Positions 18,722-27,556 are shown, counted from the first letter of the stretch. The stretch is 64,000 nucleotides of DNA from UBA3775 sp051877895 (GCA_051877895.1 JBJEJI010000010.1:15419-79418), one strand, 5' to 3'. Notes: a model not told the origin generated them from the sequence alone. Translations and numbers: made by a program.

Positions 18722-19630
18722 TTATTCTTTCTCTGTATTTTCAGCCTGTATAGCTTCTCCTGAGCTGCGGCTTACATAGAAAATCATGATTTCTTCAAGA
18801 GAAGGCTGTTCCATTGTCATATCAGTATATTTTCTCATACATTCCTCCTTGTCTGTCACCAATACCTCGGTACAAAACGAAGAAGGTCTTTTTGCCACAA
18901 TATATTTCTGATCAATGCATTCCACTTCATGCTTCCTGCATTTTAAAAGACCATGGTTTTCCAGAATCTCATCTTTATTGCCCTGGAGAATAATCCTGCC
19001 CTTATTAATAAAAATAACGTTATCTGCAATTCTTTCCAAATCTCCGGTAATATGGGAAGAAAGAAGTATGGAATGGTTTTCCTCCATAACATATTCCTGA
19101 AAAATCTGGAGCATTTCATTTCGCACAATCGGGTCCAGACCGCTGGTAGGTTCATCCATTACAAGAAACTCTGCATCATGGGACAGTGCAACTGCTATCT
19201 GAAGCTTCATCCTCATTCCTCTGGAAAACTTCCCACATTTTTTCCCTGCCGGCAGTCCAAATCGTTTCAGAAAATTAAAAAATTTCTCTGAATTCCAACC
19301 CGAATATACATTTTTCATAATCGTATTGATTTCCTTTGGCGTCAGGAAGTCATGAAAACCCATTTCATCAAAAACCACACCTATTTTTTCTTTAATCTCT
19401 ATGGCATCTTTGTCCATGGTTTTGCCAAAAACCTTTATGTCTCCCGAATCCTTTTTAATAATATCCAGTATTAACTGAATTGTAGTTGTTTTTCCGGCTC
19501 CGTTCTGACCAATAAATCCGCAGATACATCCTTTCGGTACCGTAATACTGACATTATCCAGTTTGAAATCACCGTAATCCTTTGTTACATTTTTCAGCTC
19601 AAGTACATTGTTTGTTGTTTCACCGTTCAT
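18722..19630 (-). CDS. ABC transporter ATP-binding protein of the YtrA-type operon
   Basis: 302 residues. Walker A GFIGQNGAGKTT, signature region KFSRGMRMKLQ, Walker B FLVMDEPTSGLDP, SSH switch. A C-terminal extension follows the core. GGGGAGG precedes the ATG at 19630, which overlaps the end of the GntR-family gene by 11 bases. In the B. subtilis Ytr system, ATPases of this type are induced by cell-wall antibiotics through the YtrA repressor; the same logic is likely here. Confidence 0.9.
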   Translation of the reverse strand: MNGETTNNVLELKNVTKDYGDFKLDNVSITVPKGCICGFIGQNGAGKTTTIQLILDIIKKDSGDIKVFGKTMDKDAIEIKEKIGVVFDEMGFHDFLTPKEINTIMKNVYSGWNSEKFFNFLKRFGLPAGKKCGKFSRGMRMKLQIAVALSHDAEFLVMDEPTSGLDPIVRNEMLQIFQEYVMEENHSILLSSHITGDLERIADNVIFINKGRIILQGNKDEILENHGLLKCRKHEVECIDQKYIVAKRPSSFCTEVLVTDKEECMRKYTDMTMEQPSLEEIMIFYVSRSSGEAIQAENTEKE

Positions 19631-20039
19631 TTCTGTCCTCCCCTTTTTGGTAATTGCCCGCAACAACTCTTTCCTCATATAGCAGTTTTAATATTTCTGT
19701 CAGTTCCTCATAGGACAGCTTTGCCAACTCCGCCTTTTTCAGGACTTCATCAAAAAGAGTTTCTATTTCATAAATAATGGTTTCTTTAACAATCGTATGA
19801 TTAATTGCCTTAACAAAGCTGCCTCTTCCGGTAAAGGTTTCTATATATCCTTCTCTCTCAAGTTCCTCATAAGCACGTTTTGTTGTAATAATGCTGATTC
19901 TCAATTCCTTGGCCAGCAGTCTCATAGAAGGCAGGGCGTCTCCTTCCTGAAGTACCCCACTCATAATCATCATTTTAATTTGTTCCTCTATTTGTTCATA
20001 AATAGGATTGTCCGAATTATTTGAAATAATAATATCCAT
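19620..20039 (-). CDS. GntR-family regulator, YtrA subfamily
   Basis: 139 residues: an N-terminal winged helix (NPIYEQIEEQI, PSMRLLAKELRISIITTKRAYEELEREGYIE... read in parts) with a short C-terminal dimerisation tail, which defines the YtrA group. First gene of the ABC/CPBP operon, overlapping the ATPase start. A palindromic AT-rich operator overlaps the operon promoter directly upstream, so it probably represses its own operon. The inducer is not visible. Confidence 0.9.
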   Translation of the reverse strand: MDIIISNNSDNPIYEQIEEQIKMMIMSGVLQEGDALPSMRLLAKELRISIITTKRAYEELEREGYIETFTGRGSFVKAINHTIVKETIIYEIETLFDEVLKKAELAKLSYEELTEILKLLYEERVVAGNYQKGEDRNER

Positions 20040-20057
20040 CCAAGACCCCCAACAATA

Positions 20058-20098
20058 TTGTGTATATACAATATATACAATTCTTTATGGTATGTCAA
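20058..20098 (-). promoter_or_regulatory. Promoter with overlapping YtrA-type operator
   Basis: Minus strand TTGACA (20093-20098), 17-base spacer, TATATT (20070-20075). A 23-base inverted repeat at 20058-20080 (half-sites TTGTRTATA and TATATACAA) covers the -10 and the start site, the classical position for a repressor. It is 18 bases from the regulator gene. Confidence 0.75.
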
Positions 20099-20156
20099 TA
20101 GGAAATTTCGTTTTTTACCAAAGAACAAGAAGTGACCCCAAAATGGCAAAAGTGGT

Positions 20157-20205
20157 CAAAAAAAGAGTCTATGCAACCGGAACATAATCCGGCTACATAG
20201 ACTCT
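20157..20205 (-). terminator. Terminator of the secreted transglutaminase/FN3 gene
   Basis: Seventeen-bp stem, AGAGTCTATG at 20164-20173 pairing with CATAGACTCT at 20196-20205, continued by CCGG pairs (one mismatch). On the minus strand it is followed by seven T. Confidence 0.88.
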
Positions 20206-20230
20206 GATATATCTGCTCTACTACATCCGA

Positions 20231-22675
20231 TTAATTGATAACTCTTTTAATGGCAGCACTGGTAATACTGGAACTCATAGTGCTTCCGGTATAGGCCTTT
20301 ACTGCATAGTAATACGTGGTTCCGCTTACTGCCGTTGTATCTGTATAACTGACCGTGCTTCCGGATGATATGGTCTTTATTTTTGACCAGGTTCCGTTGG
20401 CTCCGGTTTTCCGATAAACGTAATAACCATTTGCTCCTGTAATTTTACTCCAGCTTACTTTCACACCTGTTGCTGCGTTCTGCACTGTCGGCTTCTGACT
20501 CTTAAGGTATAAAACTGCGGCACTTGTAATACTGGAACTCATGGTGCTTCCGCTGTATGCCTTTACAGCATAGTAATAGGTTGTTCCACTTACTGCCGTT
20601 GTATCTGTATAGCTGACCGTGCTTCCGGATGATATGGTCTTTATTTTCGACCAGGTTCCGCCTGCTCCGGTTTTGCGGTATACATAGTAACCGGTTGCTT
20701 TTGTTACCTTACTCCAGCTTACCTTGACTCCGGTTGTTGCATTCTGCACTGTCGGCTTATGACTCTTAAGGTATAATGCCGCGGCACTTGTAATGCTGGA
20801 ACTCATGGTACTTCCGCTGTATGACTTTACAGCATAGTAATAGGTTGTTCCGCTTACTGCCGTTGTATCCGTGTAGCTCAGGGTGCCGGCTCCCGTCACC
20901 GTTTTGATTTTCGACCAGGTTCCGCTTGCTCCTGTTTTCCGATAAACGTAATAACCATTTGCTCCTGTAATTTTACTCCAGCTTACCTTCACTCCGGTTG
21001 TTGCGTTCTGCACTGTCGGTTTCTGACTCTTCAGATACAAAACTGCAGAACTGGTCATACTGGAACTTTTTATGCTGCCACTATATGCCTTTACCGCATA
21101 ATAATAGATATTCCCACTGACCACTGTAGTATCGGTATAACTTAATGTGTTTACTCCGGAAACCGAATTTACCAGTCCCCATGTACCGGTACTGCCCGTC
21201 TTCCGATATACATAATAGCCGTCTGCCCCGTCCGATTTTGACCATTTAACATTGACACCATTTGATGTATTAGTCGGCGTGCTGACCTGCGGAACCGCAA
21301 GCGTTACCGGGGTCGGGGTCGGCGTATTTGTCGGGGTCGGCGTATTTGTCGGGGTCGGCGTATTTGTCGGCGTCGGTGTGCTTGTCGGCACTGCCGTTGG
21401 TGTGTTTGTAGGTGCCGGTGTATTCGTCGGTGTGTTTGTAGGCACTGCTGTTGGCGTGCTTGTCGGAACCGGGGTCGGCGTATTCGTCGGCACTGCTGTT
21501 GGCGTGCTTGTCGGAACCGGGGTCGGCATGCTTGTCGGCGTCGGCGTTACCGTCACATCCGGAAGTGTCAGACAGTATTCGTAGGTGAATGTAGTTCCAT
21601 AAGCATTTGGTATTATTGCCGTATAACCGTTACTATCACCTCTGACTCCTTCTACACCACCGGAATCATGAACTGCAAGCATAGCTTCCGTAGTAAGATT
21701 ATACCACATATGCTGATAGGTAGTAATTGTCTGATCATCCCATGTTACGTCAGTTTCATACCAGTCATCATTTGCATTACTGTTTCCGTTATCCAGATAA
21801 ACAATATTCCATGCATGATTGATAGCATCACTTACCACAATTGTTGATTTAATACCGCACTGCTTTAAAAGGTAAGAATAGCACCTGGAATAGCCGTCAC
21901 AAACTGCCAGTTTTTCCACAATGGCATTGTAGGCAGTGTGCTGCATATAACCGGTTCCTGAAAGAGATGCGGTGTCATATTCGATTTCAGCAATCATCTT
22001 ATCGTGAATTTCCAGCGCAATTTTTGCCTGTGAATTGTTTTTGTTAATATCGGACAGGAACTCCTCAACAGCTTTATCAAAAGTTGTCTTCGCCGTCTCC
22101 CACTGGCTTTCATCCGTAATTGTAGGATTAATAAATGCTACTTCAGTAACATACTTTATGCCATCGAAGGGGGAATAATAGTATGAAACTGATCCGTCAT
22201 ACCAGAAAATTTCCGGATGATCATACAGCAAAGCTCTTGTGGCCATGGAAACTTCCGTTGAAACTGCTCCATACGACAGATCAAGTTCCACATAGGTTGT
22301 ATCAATATCCTGTGCAGAAATATAAAGTGCACGATATAATTCCTTTTGTGCCTCACTGAGATAATAATATGCAGTACCGGTATCTCCGGCATCTGTTGAA
22401 GCATTATAGTTTCGGATGGAAGTATGCTCAATTCCTTCTGTTTCCTCTATTCCCACAGGTTCCGGAATTTCATAGGAATCTCCGATTATCAGGCTGATTG
22501 TTTCAGAATTATCCGGGTCCGAACCGGAAATGTCGTTTACATTCACGACAGATACCATATCAATAATTTCATTTTCTGACTGATTATCGAAACCGGTATT
22601 TTCAGAAGCCGAAGCAACACTTAAAATGTTTACCAGCATTACAGTAGCCAGAATGATTGAAAGTTTTCTCTTCAT
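20231..22675 (-). CDS. Secreted transglutaminase-like protein with Pro/Thr linker and four FN3-like repeats
   Basis: 814 residues. Signal peptide at 1-24 (cleavage after ASA). A transglutaminase-like core follows, with the catalytic Cys in AVCDGYSRCYSYLL, His in AINHAWNIVYLD and Asp in WYETDVTWDD. Then comes an ~85-residue linker of PTNTPTPT type, then four ~88-residue FN3-like units ending at the C-terminus. I see no LPxTG, SLH or choline-binding anchor, so it is probably released or loosely bound. Family members act as surface transamidases or proteases; the substrate is unknown. Units 2-4 are nearly identical, showing recent duplication. Confidence 0.85.
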   Translation of the reverse strand: MKRKLSIILATVMLVNILSVASASENTGFDNQSENEIIDMVSVVNVNDISGSDPDNSETISLIIGDSYEIPEPVGIEETEGIEHTSIRNYNASTDAGDTGTAYYYLSEAQKELYRALYISAQDIDTTYVELDLSYGAVSTEVSMATRALLYDHPEIFWYDGSVSYYYSPFDGIKYVTEVAFINPTITDESQWETAKTTFDKAVEEFLSDINKNNSQAKIALEIHDKMIAEIEYDTASLSGTGYMQHTAYNAIVEKLAVCDGYSRCYSYLLKQCGIKSTIVVSDAINHAWNIVYLDNGNSNANDDWYETDVTWDDQTITTYQHMWYNLTTEAMLAVHDSGGVEGVRGDSNGYTAIIPNAYGTTFTYEYCLTLPDVTVTPTPTSMPTPVPTSTPTAVPTNTPTPVPTSTPTAVPTNTPTNTPAPTNTPTAVPTSTPTPTNTPTPTNTPTPTNTPTPTPVTLAVPQVSTPTNTSNGVNVKWSKSDGADGYYVYRKTGSTGTWGLVNSVSGVNTLSYTDTTVVSGNIYYYAVKAYSGSIKSSSMTSSAVLYLKSQKPTVQNATTGVKVSWSKITGANGYYVYRKTGASGTWSKIKTVTGAGTLSYTDTTAVSGTTYYYAVKSYSGSTMSSSITSAAALYLKSHKPTVQNATTGVKVSWSKVTKATGYYVYRKTGAGGTWSKIKTISSGSTVSYTDTTAVSGTTYYYAVKAYSGSTMSSSITSAAVLYLKSQKPTVQNAATGVKVSWSKITGANGYYVYRKTGANGTWSKIKTISSGSTVSYTDTTAVSGTTYYYAVKAYTGSTMSSSITSAAIKRVIN
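20240..21290 (-). repeat. Tandem 264-bp repeats encoding FN3-like domains
   Basis: Four coding repeats of about 88 codons. The CTTAAGGTAT landmark recurs at 20501 and 20765, exactly 264 bases apart. The copy next to the linker (about 21030-21290) is most diverged and the three at the 3' end are almost identical, suggesting growth from that end or gene conversion. Confidence 0.85.
21295..21545 (-). repeat. Minisatellite coding the Pro/Thr-rich linker
   Basis: Degenerate 12- to 18-base units (GTCGGCGTATTTGTCGG type on the + strand) encode runs of PTNTPTP and PTAVPTS. Likely to vary in length between strains by slippage. Confidence 0.8.
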
Positions 22676-22765
22676 GTGCTCCTCCTTTGTAAATATCAGT
22701 GTTATTCGAATTATATTACAATTTATGATTAATCCGAAGTCTGTAAAACCACTTTATAATATACA

Positions 22766-22794
22766 ATTATACAAAATAGAAAAAAGGTTGTAAA
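22766..22794 (-). promoter_or_regulatory. Promoter of the transglutaminase/FN3 gene
   Basis: Minus strand TTTACA (22789-22794), 17-base spacer, TATAAT (22766-22771). It leaves a leader of about 85 bases. Confidence 0.6.
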
Positions 22795-22918
22795 CCCGAA
22801 ACTTCCCTGAAGGATGAACAATACGGTATATAATTTGCCGCATTACATATAATAACAGAAAGAATTAATAAATTTACAGCATCAATTATAAACAGTAAAT
22901 TGTAATATAGGAGCAATA

Positions 22919-23914
22919 ATGGAACAGTCTCAGAAAGCAAAATCAGTATACCGTGTTTCCATCTGGAGCATGATAATCAACGGTGTTCTGGTTATTATAA
23001 AAATTTTCGCAGGTATATTCGGACATTCCAAGGCTCTTATTTCCGATGCAATTCACTCCGCCTCGGATGTTCTCAGCACCATCGTTGTAATGATTGGTTA
23101 CAAAATCTCCTGCAAAAGGGAGGATTCCTCCCACCCCTATGGTCATGAGCGCATGGAATGTGTAGCAGCAGTAATCCTTGCCACCATGCTGGCAATAACC
23201 GGCGGACTTATGGGGTATAACGGAATTATGGATATCGTCCGCAAAACCTATCTGTCCTTTTCCATGCCGGGGCGCTTCACCATATATGCTGCCATACTCA
23301 GCATCATAGTTAAGGAAGTAATGTACTGGGCAACAAGACATGTGGCAAAAAAGGTTAATTCAGATGCGGTTATGGCGGACGCATGGCATCATCGTTCCGA
23401 TGCGCTCTCATCCATCGGTTCCCTGATTGGTGTTCTTCTTGCCCGTAACGGTCTTCCCGTTGCAGACCCGGTTGCCTCCATTGTTATCTGCCTGTTTATC
23501 TTAAAGGTTTCTTATGATATCTATGCTGATGCTTTCAAAAAAATGGTAGACCATTCCTGTGATGATGAAACCGTAGAAAAAATCAGAACCGAGATTCTGA
23601 AAGAGGAAGGCGCAAAAAGCGTTCATTCCATAAAAACCAGAATGTTCGGTTCAAAAATTTACGTAGATATTGAATTATATGTAGATGGTGACATGACACT
23701 TACTGCGGCTCATAAGATTGCAGAAAACGTTCATGACCGTCTGGAAAACACCTTTACCGACATCAAGCACTGCATGATTCATGTAGAACCTGCGCAGGAA
23801 GCACAGGAAAACAACTACCATATCAGCCATATCGCCGGTCAGGAAAGCCTTCAAAATACTAATCAAGAAGATTCTCAGGATAATAATCAGAATGAACCGG
23901 AAAATAATAATTAA
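22919..23914 (+). CDS. Cation diffusion facilitator (CDF) family metal efflux protein
   Basis: 331 residues. Six membrane helices, with metal-site motifs SDAIHSASD (helix 2, HxxxD) and DAWHHRSDALSS (helix 5). The DSSHPYGHERME segment typical of the family follows helix 2. A cytoplasmic C-terminal ferredoxin-like domain and a Gln/Asn-rich tail of about 30 residues complete it. It exports divalent cations such as Zn2+, Fe2+ or Mn2+ by proton exchange; the metal cannot be called. The stop overlaps that of the opposing CapA-like gene. Confidence 0.9.
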   Translation: MEQSQKAKSVYRVSIWSMIINGVLVIIKIFAGIFGHSKALISDAIHSASDVLSTIVVMIGYKISCKREDSSHPYGHERMECVAAVILATMLAITGGLMGYNGIMDIVRKTYLSFSMPGRFTIYAAILSIIVKEVMYWATRHVAKKVNSDAVMADAWHHRSDALSSIGSLIGVLLARNGLPVADPVASIVICLFILKVSYDIYADAFKKMVDHSCDDETVEKIRTEILKEEGAKSVHSIKTRMFGSKIYVDIELYVDGDMTLTAAHKIAENVHDRLENTFTDIKHCMIHVEPAQEAQENNYHISHIAGQESLQNTNQEDSQDNNQNEPENNN

Positions 23915-25080
23915 TCAGTTCTGCTCACTGTACCATCGGATGCTACATGGGCATTAACGGAATATTTATTTAAAATATCAAAAACCGTAGAGGTGGTCAC
24001 ATCCTTTGTATAATAAAGGTATGACTGACACGGCGTAATTTTAAATGAAAAACTATTATCCCGCTCCAATGTAAGTGTTACAACCATGGTATCCGATGTG
24101 TAATTACTGAAAAGAAAATTACCAAGACCATAGAAAATAACTCCGTCACCATAATACTCAATGCCCTGAAGCACATGGGCATGGTGTCCGATAATCACAT
24201 CTGCCCCCGCATCAATACAGGCATGAGCAAAAGCGGTCTGATCTTTCGTGTGCTGATTATCCTTTTCTGTGCCGAAATGTAACATAACCACAACAAGATC
24301 ATTGGTTTCCGATGCTGTTTTAATATTATCAAGCATGGTCGTATAGGTGTCCGACCATGTATATAATCCGTTCATTCCGGGTTCATCACCGGATACAATC
24401 CATTCAACTCTGGTAATGATGTTATTTGAAGCAAAAAAAGCAATGGACTTGTCGCCCACATTCATAACCTTTGCCTCGGTGGCATCCTGATAATTAAAGC
24501 CGCCACCCACATAAGTGATGCCCATTTCCTTAAGTCCGTTCAAAGTGTCAATAAAGCCCTGTTCTCCATAGTCAAACATATGATTATTTGCAACGCCGGC
24601 TACATCAATTCCCAATTCTCCAAACATAAACTCATTCTTTGTATCGCACTGTTCAATCCATGTCTGAAAATCAGCCTTATTACTGTCATCGATATCTGTA
24701 CTGCAATACTCATGGTTAGCAACCATAATATCACTGTTCTGAAAAATATCCAGCACATTTTGAGAAACAACTCCTGTAATTCCACCTGCATTAGTATAGT
24801 TTGCATACATCTGGTCGCTGGTAAAAACATCTCCCACAAAGGAAATGGTAACAGGCTCAAGGGGCTTGATTTCTACCTGCGGAGTTTGCGTTACCCCCGG
24901 AGTAACCTCCTGCAGATTACCAGCCTGATCCATGGCTTCACTGGTTGGTCTTGGCGTCATGGAAGACAAGTCAAGAACAGGCTTTGCAGGTTCTGCTTTT
25001 TTTGTGCCGCAGCCTGTAACGAATAAAATAAGAATCAGCAGCAGAATGCCGCAGGCTTTTTTTCCTGAGGTTATCTTCAT
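23911..25080 (-). CDS. CapA-like metallophosphatase-fold lipoprotein
   Basis: 389 residues. Lipoprotein signal (LILFVTGCGTKK, lipobox Cys about residue 20) and a Thr/Pro-rich spacer. A CapA/PGA-synthesis-type calcineurin fold follows: SFVGDVFTSD, NHEYCS, AGVANNHMFDYG, LHFGTE and IIGHHAHVLQG supply the metal ligands. Related proteins act in poly-gamma-glutamate capsule formation, but many relatives without capBC, as here, have unknown substrates. The start at 25080 follows GGGGG; it lies 61 bases behind the signal peptidase gene on the same strand, so they may be co-transcribed. Confidence 0.85.
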   Translation of the reverse strand: MKITSGKKACGILLLILILFVTGCGTKKAEPAKPVLDLSSMTPRPTSEAMDQAGNLQEVTPGVTQTPQVEIKPLEPVTISFVGDVFTSDQMYANYTNAGGITGVVSQNVLDIFQNSDIMVANHEYCSTDIDDSNKADFQTWIEQCDTKNEFMFGELGIDVAGVANNHMFDYGEQGFIDTLNGLKEMGITYVGGGFNYQDATEAKVMNVGDKSIAFFASNNIITRVEWIVSGDEPGMNGLYTWSDTYTTMLDNIKTASETNDLVVVMLHFGTEKDNQHTKDQTAFAHACIDAGADVIIGHHAHVLQGIEYYGDGVIFYGLGNFLFSNYTSDTMVVTLTLERDNSFSFKITPCQSYLYYTKDVTTSTVFDILNKYSVNAHVASDGTVSRTD

Positions 25081-25141
25081 AAAGTTCCCCCTTGTAAAAT
25101 AATTCTCATGTTTATATCTAAAAAACTTGGTCTTTTTTGAA

Positions 25142-25897
25142 CTACTCCTCATTGCTCTTATCGAAATTTCCCAGCTTGGTCAACGGCCAGATTCTGCATA
25201 CTGCATGGCCTTTTATCTGATCCGATGAAAAAGCTCCTAAAAGACGGCTGTCCTTGGAATTATGCCGGTTGTCACCCATACAGAAATATTCGTCTTCTCC
25301 CAAAGTATAGGAACCGTCCTCGTTATTAGGATACATAATTACCTTACTGCGTATCTCACCTGAGAAATATCCATATTTGTCTTCAAGGATGTAGGATTCG
25401 TCTGAATCCGCAGGAGTGATATGAATCTTTTCGTCTTCATCAATATAGATGGTTTCTCCCGGCAGTGCTATTACTCTCTTGATATAAAGAGTGTCCTGAC
25501 CTTCATAAGGCAATATTATTACAACATCAAAGCGCTCCGGCTCATAATTGACTTTATTTGCCCATACCACCTGGTGATTTTCCAGTGTATCGTTCATGGA
25601 ATCCCCGTCAACGATAATAGGCTGTCCGATATAATTTTTAATTATCAGTGCTACACAAAGGGCACCGGCTGTAAATGCAACCAGCTCAAGAACATTCTGC
25701 AGAGTGGATTTTTCCTGCTCCTTGCGTCTTTTTTCCTCTTTCTTTGCGGCGCGCCTTGCTTTCCACCGCTCAAAGCCGCTGCATTCCCCTCCAAGCTCCG
25801 CTCCATTCACCGGACTGCTTCCCTCCGAAGCTTCAGCGGCACCTGATTCTGCCGGCTTCTCTAAAACATCACTTTCTTTATCATTATCTTCGCTCAT
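25142..25897 (-). CDS. lepB: Signal peptidase I
   Basis: 251 residues. Unusual ~70-residue charged cytoplasmic N-terminus (acidic, then KKEEKRRKEQEK), one membrane helix (about 75-97), then the catalytic domain. The nucleophile is in GDSMNDTL, the general base Lys in YIKRVIALPGE, and the box GDNRHNSKDSR follows. It cleaves signal peptides of exported proteins on the outer membrane face. The ATG at 25897 follows GGAGG. Operon partner: the CapA-like lipoprotein downstream. Confidence 0.92.
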   Translation of the reverse strand: MSEDNDKESDVLEKPAESGAAEASEGSSPVNGAELGGECSGFERWKARRAAKKEEKRRKEQEKSTLQNVLELVAFTAGALCVALIIKNYIGQPIIVDGDSMNDTLENHQVVWANKVNYEPERFDVVIILPYEGQDTLYIKRVIALPGETIYIDEDEKIHITPADSDESYILEDKYGYFSGEIRSKVIMYPNNEDGSYTLGEDEYFCMGDNRHNSKDSRLLGAFSSDQIKGHAVCRIWPLTKLGNFDKSNEE

Positions 25898-25969
25898 GTT
25901 TCCTCCACTAGGCACTTCGTCAAAGCCAATCTCTCAAATTTCTGAACTTTCTTCTCCAACCGCTACTGT

Positions 25970-25998
25970 ATTTTACATCATATATCCCATAAAGTAAA
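25970..25998 (-). promoter_or_regulatory. Signal peptidase promoter
   Basis: Minus strand TTTACT (25993-25998), 17-base spacer, TAAAAT (25970-25975). The region from here to 26200 holds no gene that I can support. Confidence 0.5.
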
Positions 25999-26209
25999 GC
26001 AAAACCGCATACTCTACGCCCCTTATTTACATTTTTACATTTAGGAAAATCCGGGTTCCGGCATTCTCCCCCTTTATTTTCCTTTCAGGCTGCCGCCTTG
26101 TTTCATTATATCAAAAGCACCCTTGAATTTCCACTCTTAAAAAGGTCATACAGACTCCTTCTGGTTTTTCCAGTCAAATAAATAATAACCTAAATCTGTA
26201 TGATATAGG

Positions 26210-26238
26210 TTGACAAAAGGGATTTTCAGTGTTACAAT
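26210..26238 (+). promoter_or_regulatory. Promoter of the Mn2+ riboswitch/mntP unit
   Basis: Consensus TTGACA (26210-26215), 17-base spacer, TACAAT (26233-26238), with the predicted start at the 5' end of the aptamer. Confidence 0.8.
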
Positions 26239-26244
26239 ACCAAA

Positions 26245-26374
26245 AATTGTAAATCCCATGAGGGAGTAGCAAGCGTACTGCGTAGCAAGTCAACATACTG
26301 ACCTGATGGTCTGGCTTGTTTTAAATTGCGAGACTCATGTATCGGCTGATGCTGTACATGGAGTCTGTTTTTTT
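26245..26374 (+). promoter_or_regulatory. yybP-ykoY (Mn2+) riboswitch with terminator
   Basis: The aptamer has the family landmarks: CCCATGAGGGAGTAGC at its 5' side, an internal helical arm (AAGTC ... GGCTTG), and GCGAGACTCATG at its 3' side pairing back with CATGAG. The 3' strand GACTCATGTA (26332-26341) alternatively pairs with TACATGGAGTC (26355-26365), followed by TGTTTTTTT. Aptamer and terminator are therefore mutually exclusive, predicting an Mn2+-ON switch. The following gene is an MntP Mn2+ exporter, as known for this riboswitch class. Confidence 0.88.
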
Positions 26375-26382
26375 GGAATTTC

Positions 26383-26414
26383 CGGATATGGCAACTGCCG
26401 TATCCGTTTTTTTT
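26383..26414 (+). terminator. Second terminator between the Mn2+ riboswitch and mntP
   Basis: Ten-bp stem CGGATATGGC/GCCGTATCCG (26383-26392, 26397-26406; one mismatch at the T/G position is a wobble) followed by eight T. It lies 18 bases after the riboswitch terminator and before mntP, which starts at 26511. Confidence 0.8.
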
Positions 26415-26510
26415 GCCGTGTCATAACATGGTATCTGTCTGAATAAATTTTTTGAGTAAGCGGTAATCTATAGGAATGCTTCCAACACCGCTTTAGCATT
26501 GAGGATGATT

Positions 26511-27095
26511 ATGCAGTGGAGTTTTATTTTCTTTTTTAACAGTGTTCTGCTTGGTGTTGGTCTTGCAATGGATGCCTTCTCGGTTTCTCTTGCAAACGGT
26601 CTTAACGATTCCGGGATGCGCAAACGAAAAATGTGCATAATTGCAGGTGTTTTTGCTTTCTTTCAGGCACTAATGCCAATGATTGGATGGATATGTGTAC
26701 ACACTATCGTACAAAAATTTAAAGCATTTGAAAAATTTATCCCTTGGATTGCTCTTATTCTCTTATCATATATCGGCATCAAAATGCTTCTTGACGGTAT
26801 TCACAGTGAAGCGGAAGAAACCGAAAAAACCGAGCTGACTGCAGCCACTCTCATAGTCCAGGGCATAGCAACTTCCATTGACGCCCTGTCAGTAGGCTTT
26901 ACTATTTCCGAATACGGACTGATTATGGCCCTTGTTTGTGCCATTATTATTGCCGTTGTTACCTTTATCATCTGTATAGGTGGATTGCTTCTCGGGAAAA
27001 AATTTGGAACCAGATTGTCTAACAGAGCAACCGTTCTGGGTGGTATTATCTTAATTTTAATCGGACTGGAAATATTCATTACCGGAATTTTCTGA
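26511..27095 (+). CDS. mntP: Manganese efflux pump MntP
   Basis: 194 residues, six membrane helices in two repeated halves. Conserved motifs GLAMDAFSVSLANG in helix 1 and GIATSIDALSVGF in helix 4 carry the Asp residues of the MntP family. It exports Mn2+ to prevent toxicity. The ATG at 26511 is preferred over 26505 because GAGG sits six bases upstream. A small hairpin (AAGCGGT/ACCGCTT, 26458-26493) lies just ahead. Controlled by the upstream Mn2+ riboswitch. Confidence 0.93.
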   Translation: MQWSFIFFFNSVLLGVGLAMDAFSVSLANGLNDSGMRKRKMCIIAGVFAFFQALMPMIGWICVHTIVQKFKAFEKFIPWIALILLSYIGIKMLLDGIHSEAEETEKTELTAATLIVQGIATSIDALSVGFTISEYGLIMALVCAIIIAVVTFIICIGGLLLGKKFGTRLSNRATVLGGIILILIGLEIFITGIF

Positions 27096-27152
27096 TTATA
27101 GATATTTTGGAGCATATTCCTCTTCGTCAATACAAGTGAACGGAGGATAAAC

Positions 27153-27530
27153 ATGAAACCCTCACAACAACTCAAAGAACGTGCACGCATGTTAAAAAAA
27201 GAAATTCCTGCACTGTTTTTGGCATTAAAAGCAAAAGACACCCCAATGTCAGCCAAAATACTGGCTGCAATTACGGTAGCCTATGCCCTTTCTCCCATTG
27301 ATTTTATTCCGGATTTTATTCCTGTTCTTGGATATTTAGACGATGTAATACTGTTACCGGCATTAATTGCCTGCACCGTCAAACTTATTCCTTCTAATAT
27401 TCTGACCCGGTGCAGGGCACAGGCGGAAGGCATGTGGAGTAACGGGAAACCTAAAAAATGGTATTTTGCAATTCCGGTTGTTATTTTCTGGATTATTCTT
27501 GTTATGGTAATTCTTAAGATTATTTTGTAA
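27153..27530 (+). CDS. YkvA/DUF1232 family membrane protein
   Basis: 125 residues. The DUF1232 motif AYALSPIDFIPDFIPVLGYLDD is present (about residues 48-69), with a second hydrophobic segment and a C-terminal membrane helix (VVIFWIILVMVILKIIL). The function of the family is unknown. It follows mntP by 57 bases and shares the downstream terminator, so it may be expressed under the same riboswitch. Confidence 0.88.
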   Translation: MKPSQQLKERARMLKKEIPALFLALKAKDTPMSAKILAAITVAYALSPIDFIPDFIPVLGYLDDVILLPALIACTVKLIPSNILTRCRAQAEGMWSNGKPKKWYFAIPVVIFWIILVMVILKIIL

Positions 27531-27556
27531 TTTATCGTTGTATCATTGAAAAAATG

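Noticed and set aside
20231..21545. CRISPR array
   Set aside because: The regular repeats are coding (264-base FN3 units and a minisatellite), without spacers or cas genes.
21252..21584. Long open + strand frame rich in Gly/Val repeats
   Set aside because: It is the antisense of the Pro/Thr minisatellite in the transglutaminase/FN3 gene; the repeat keeps the frame open by composition.
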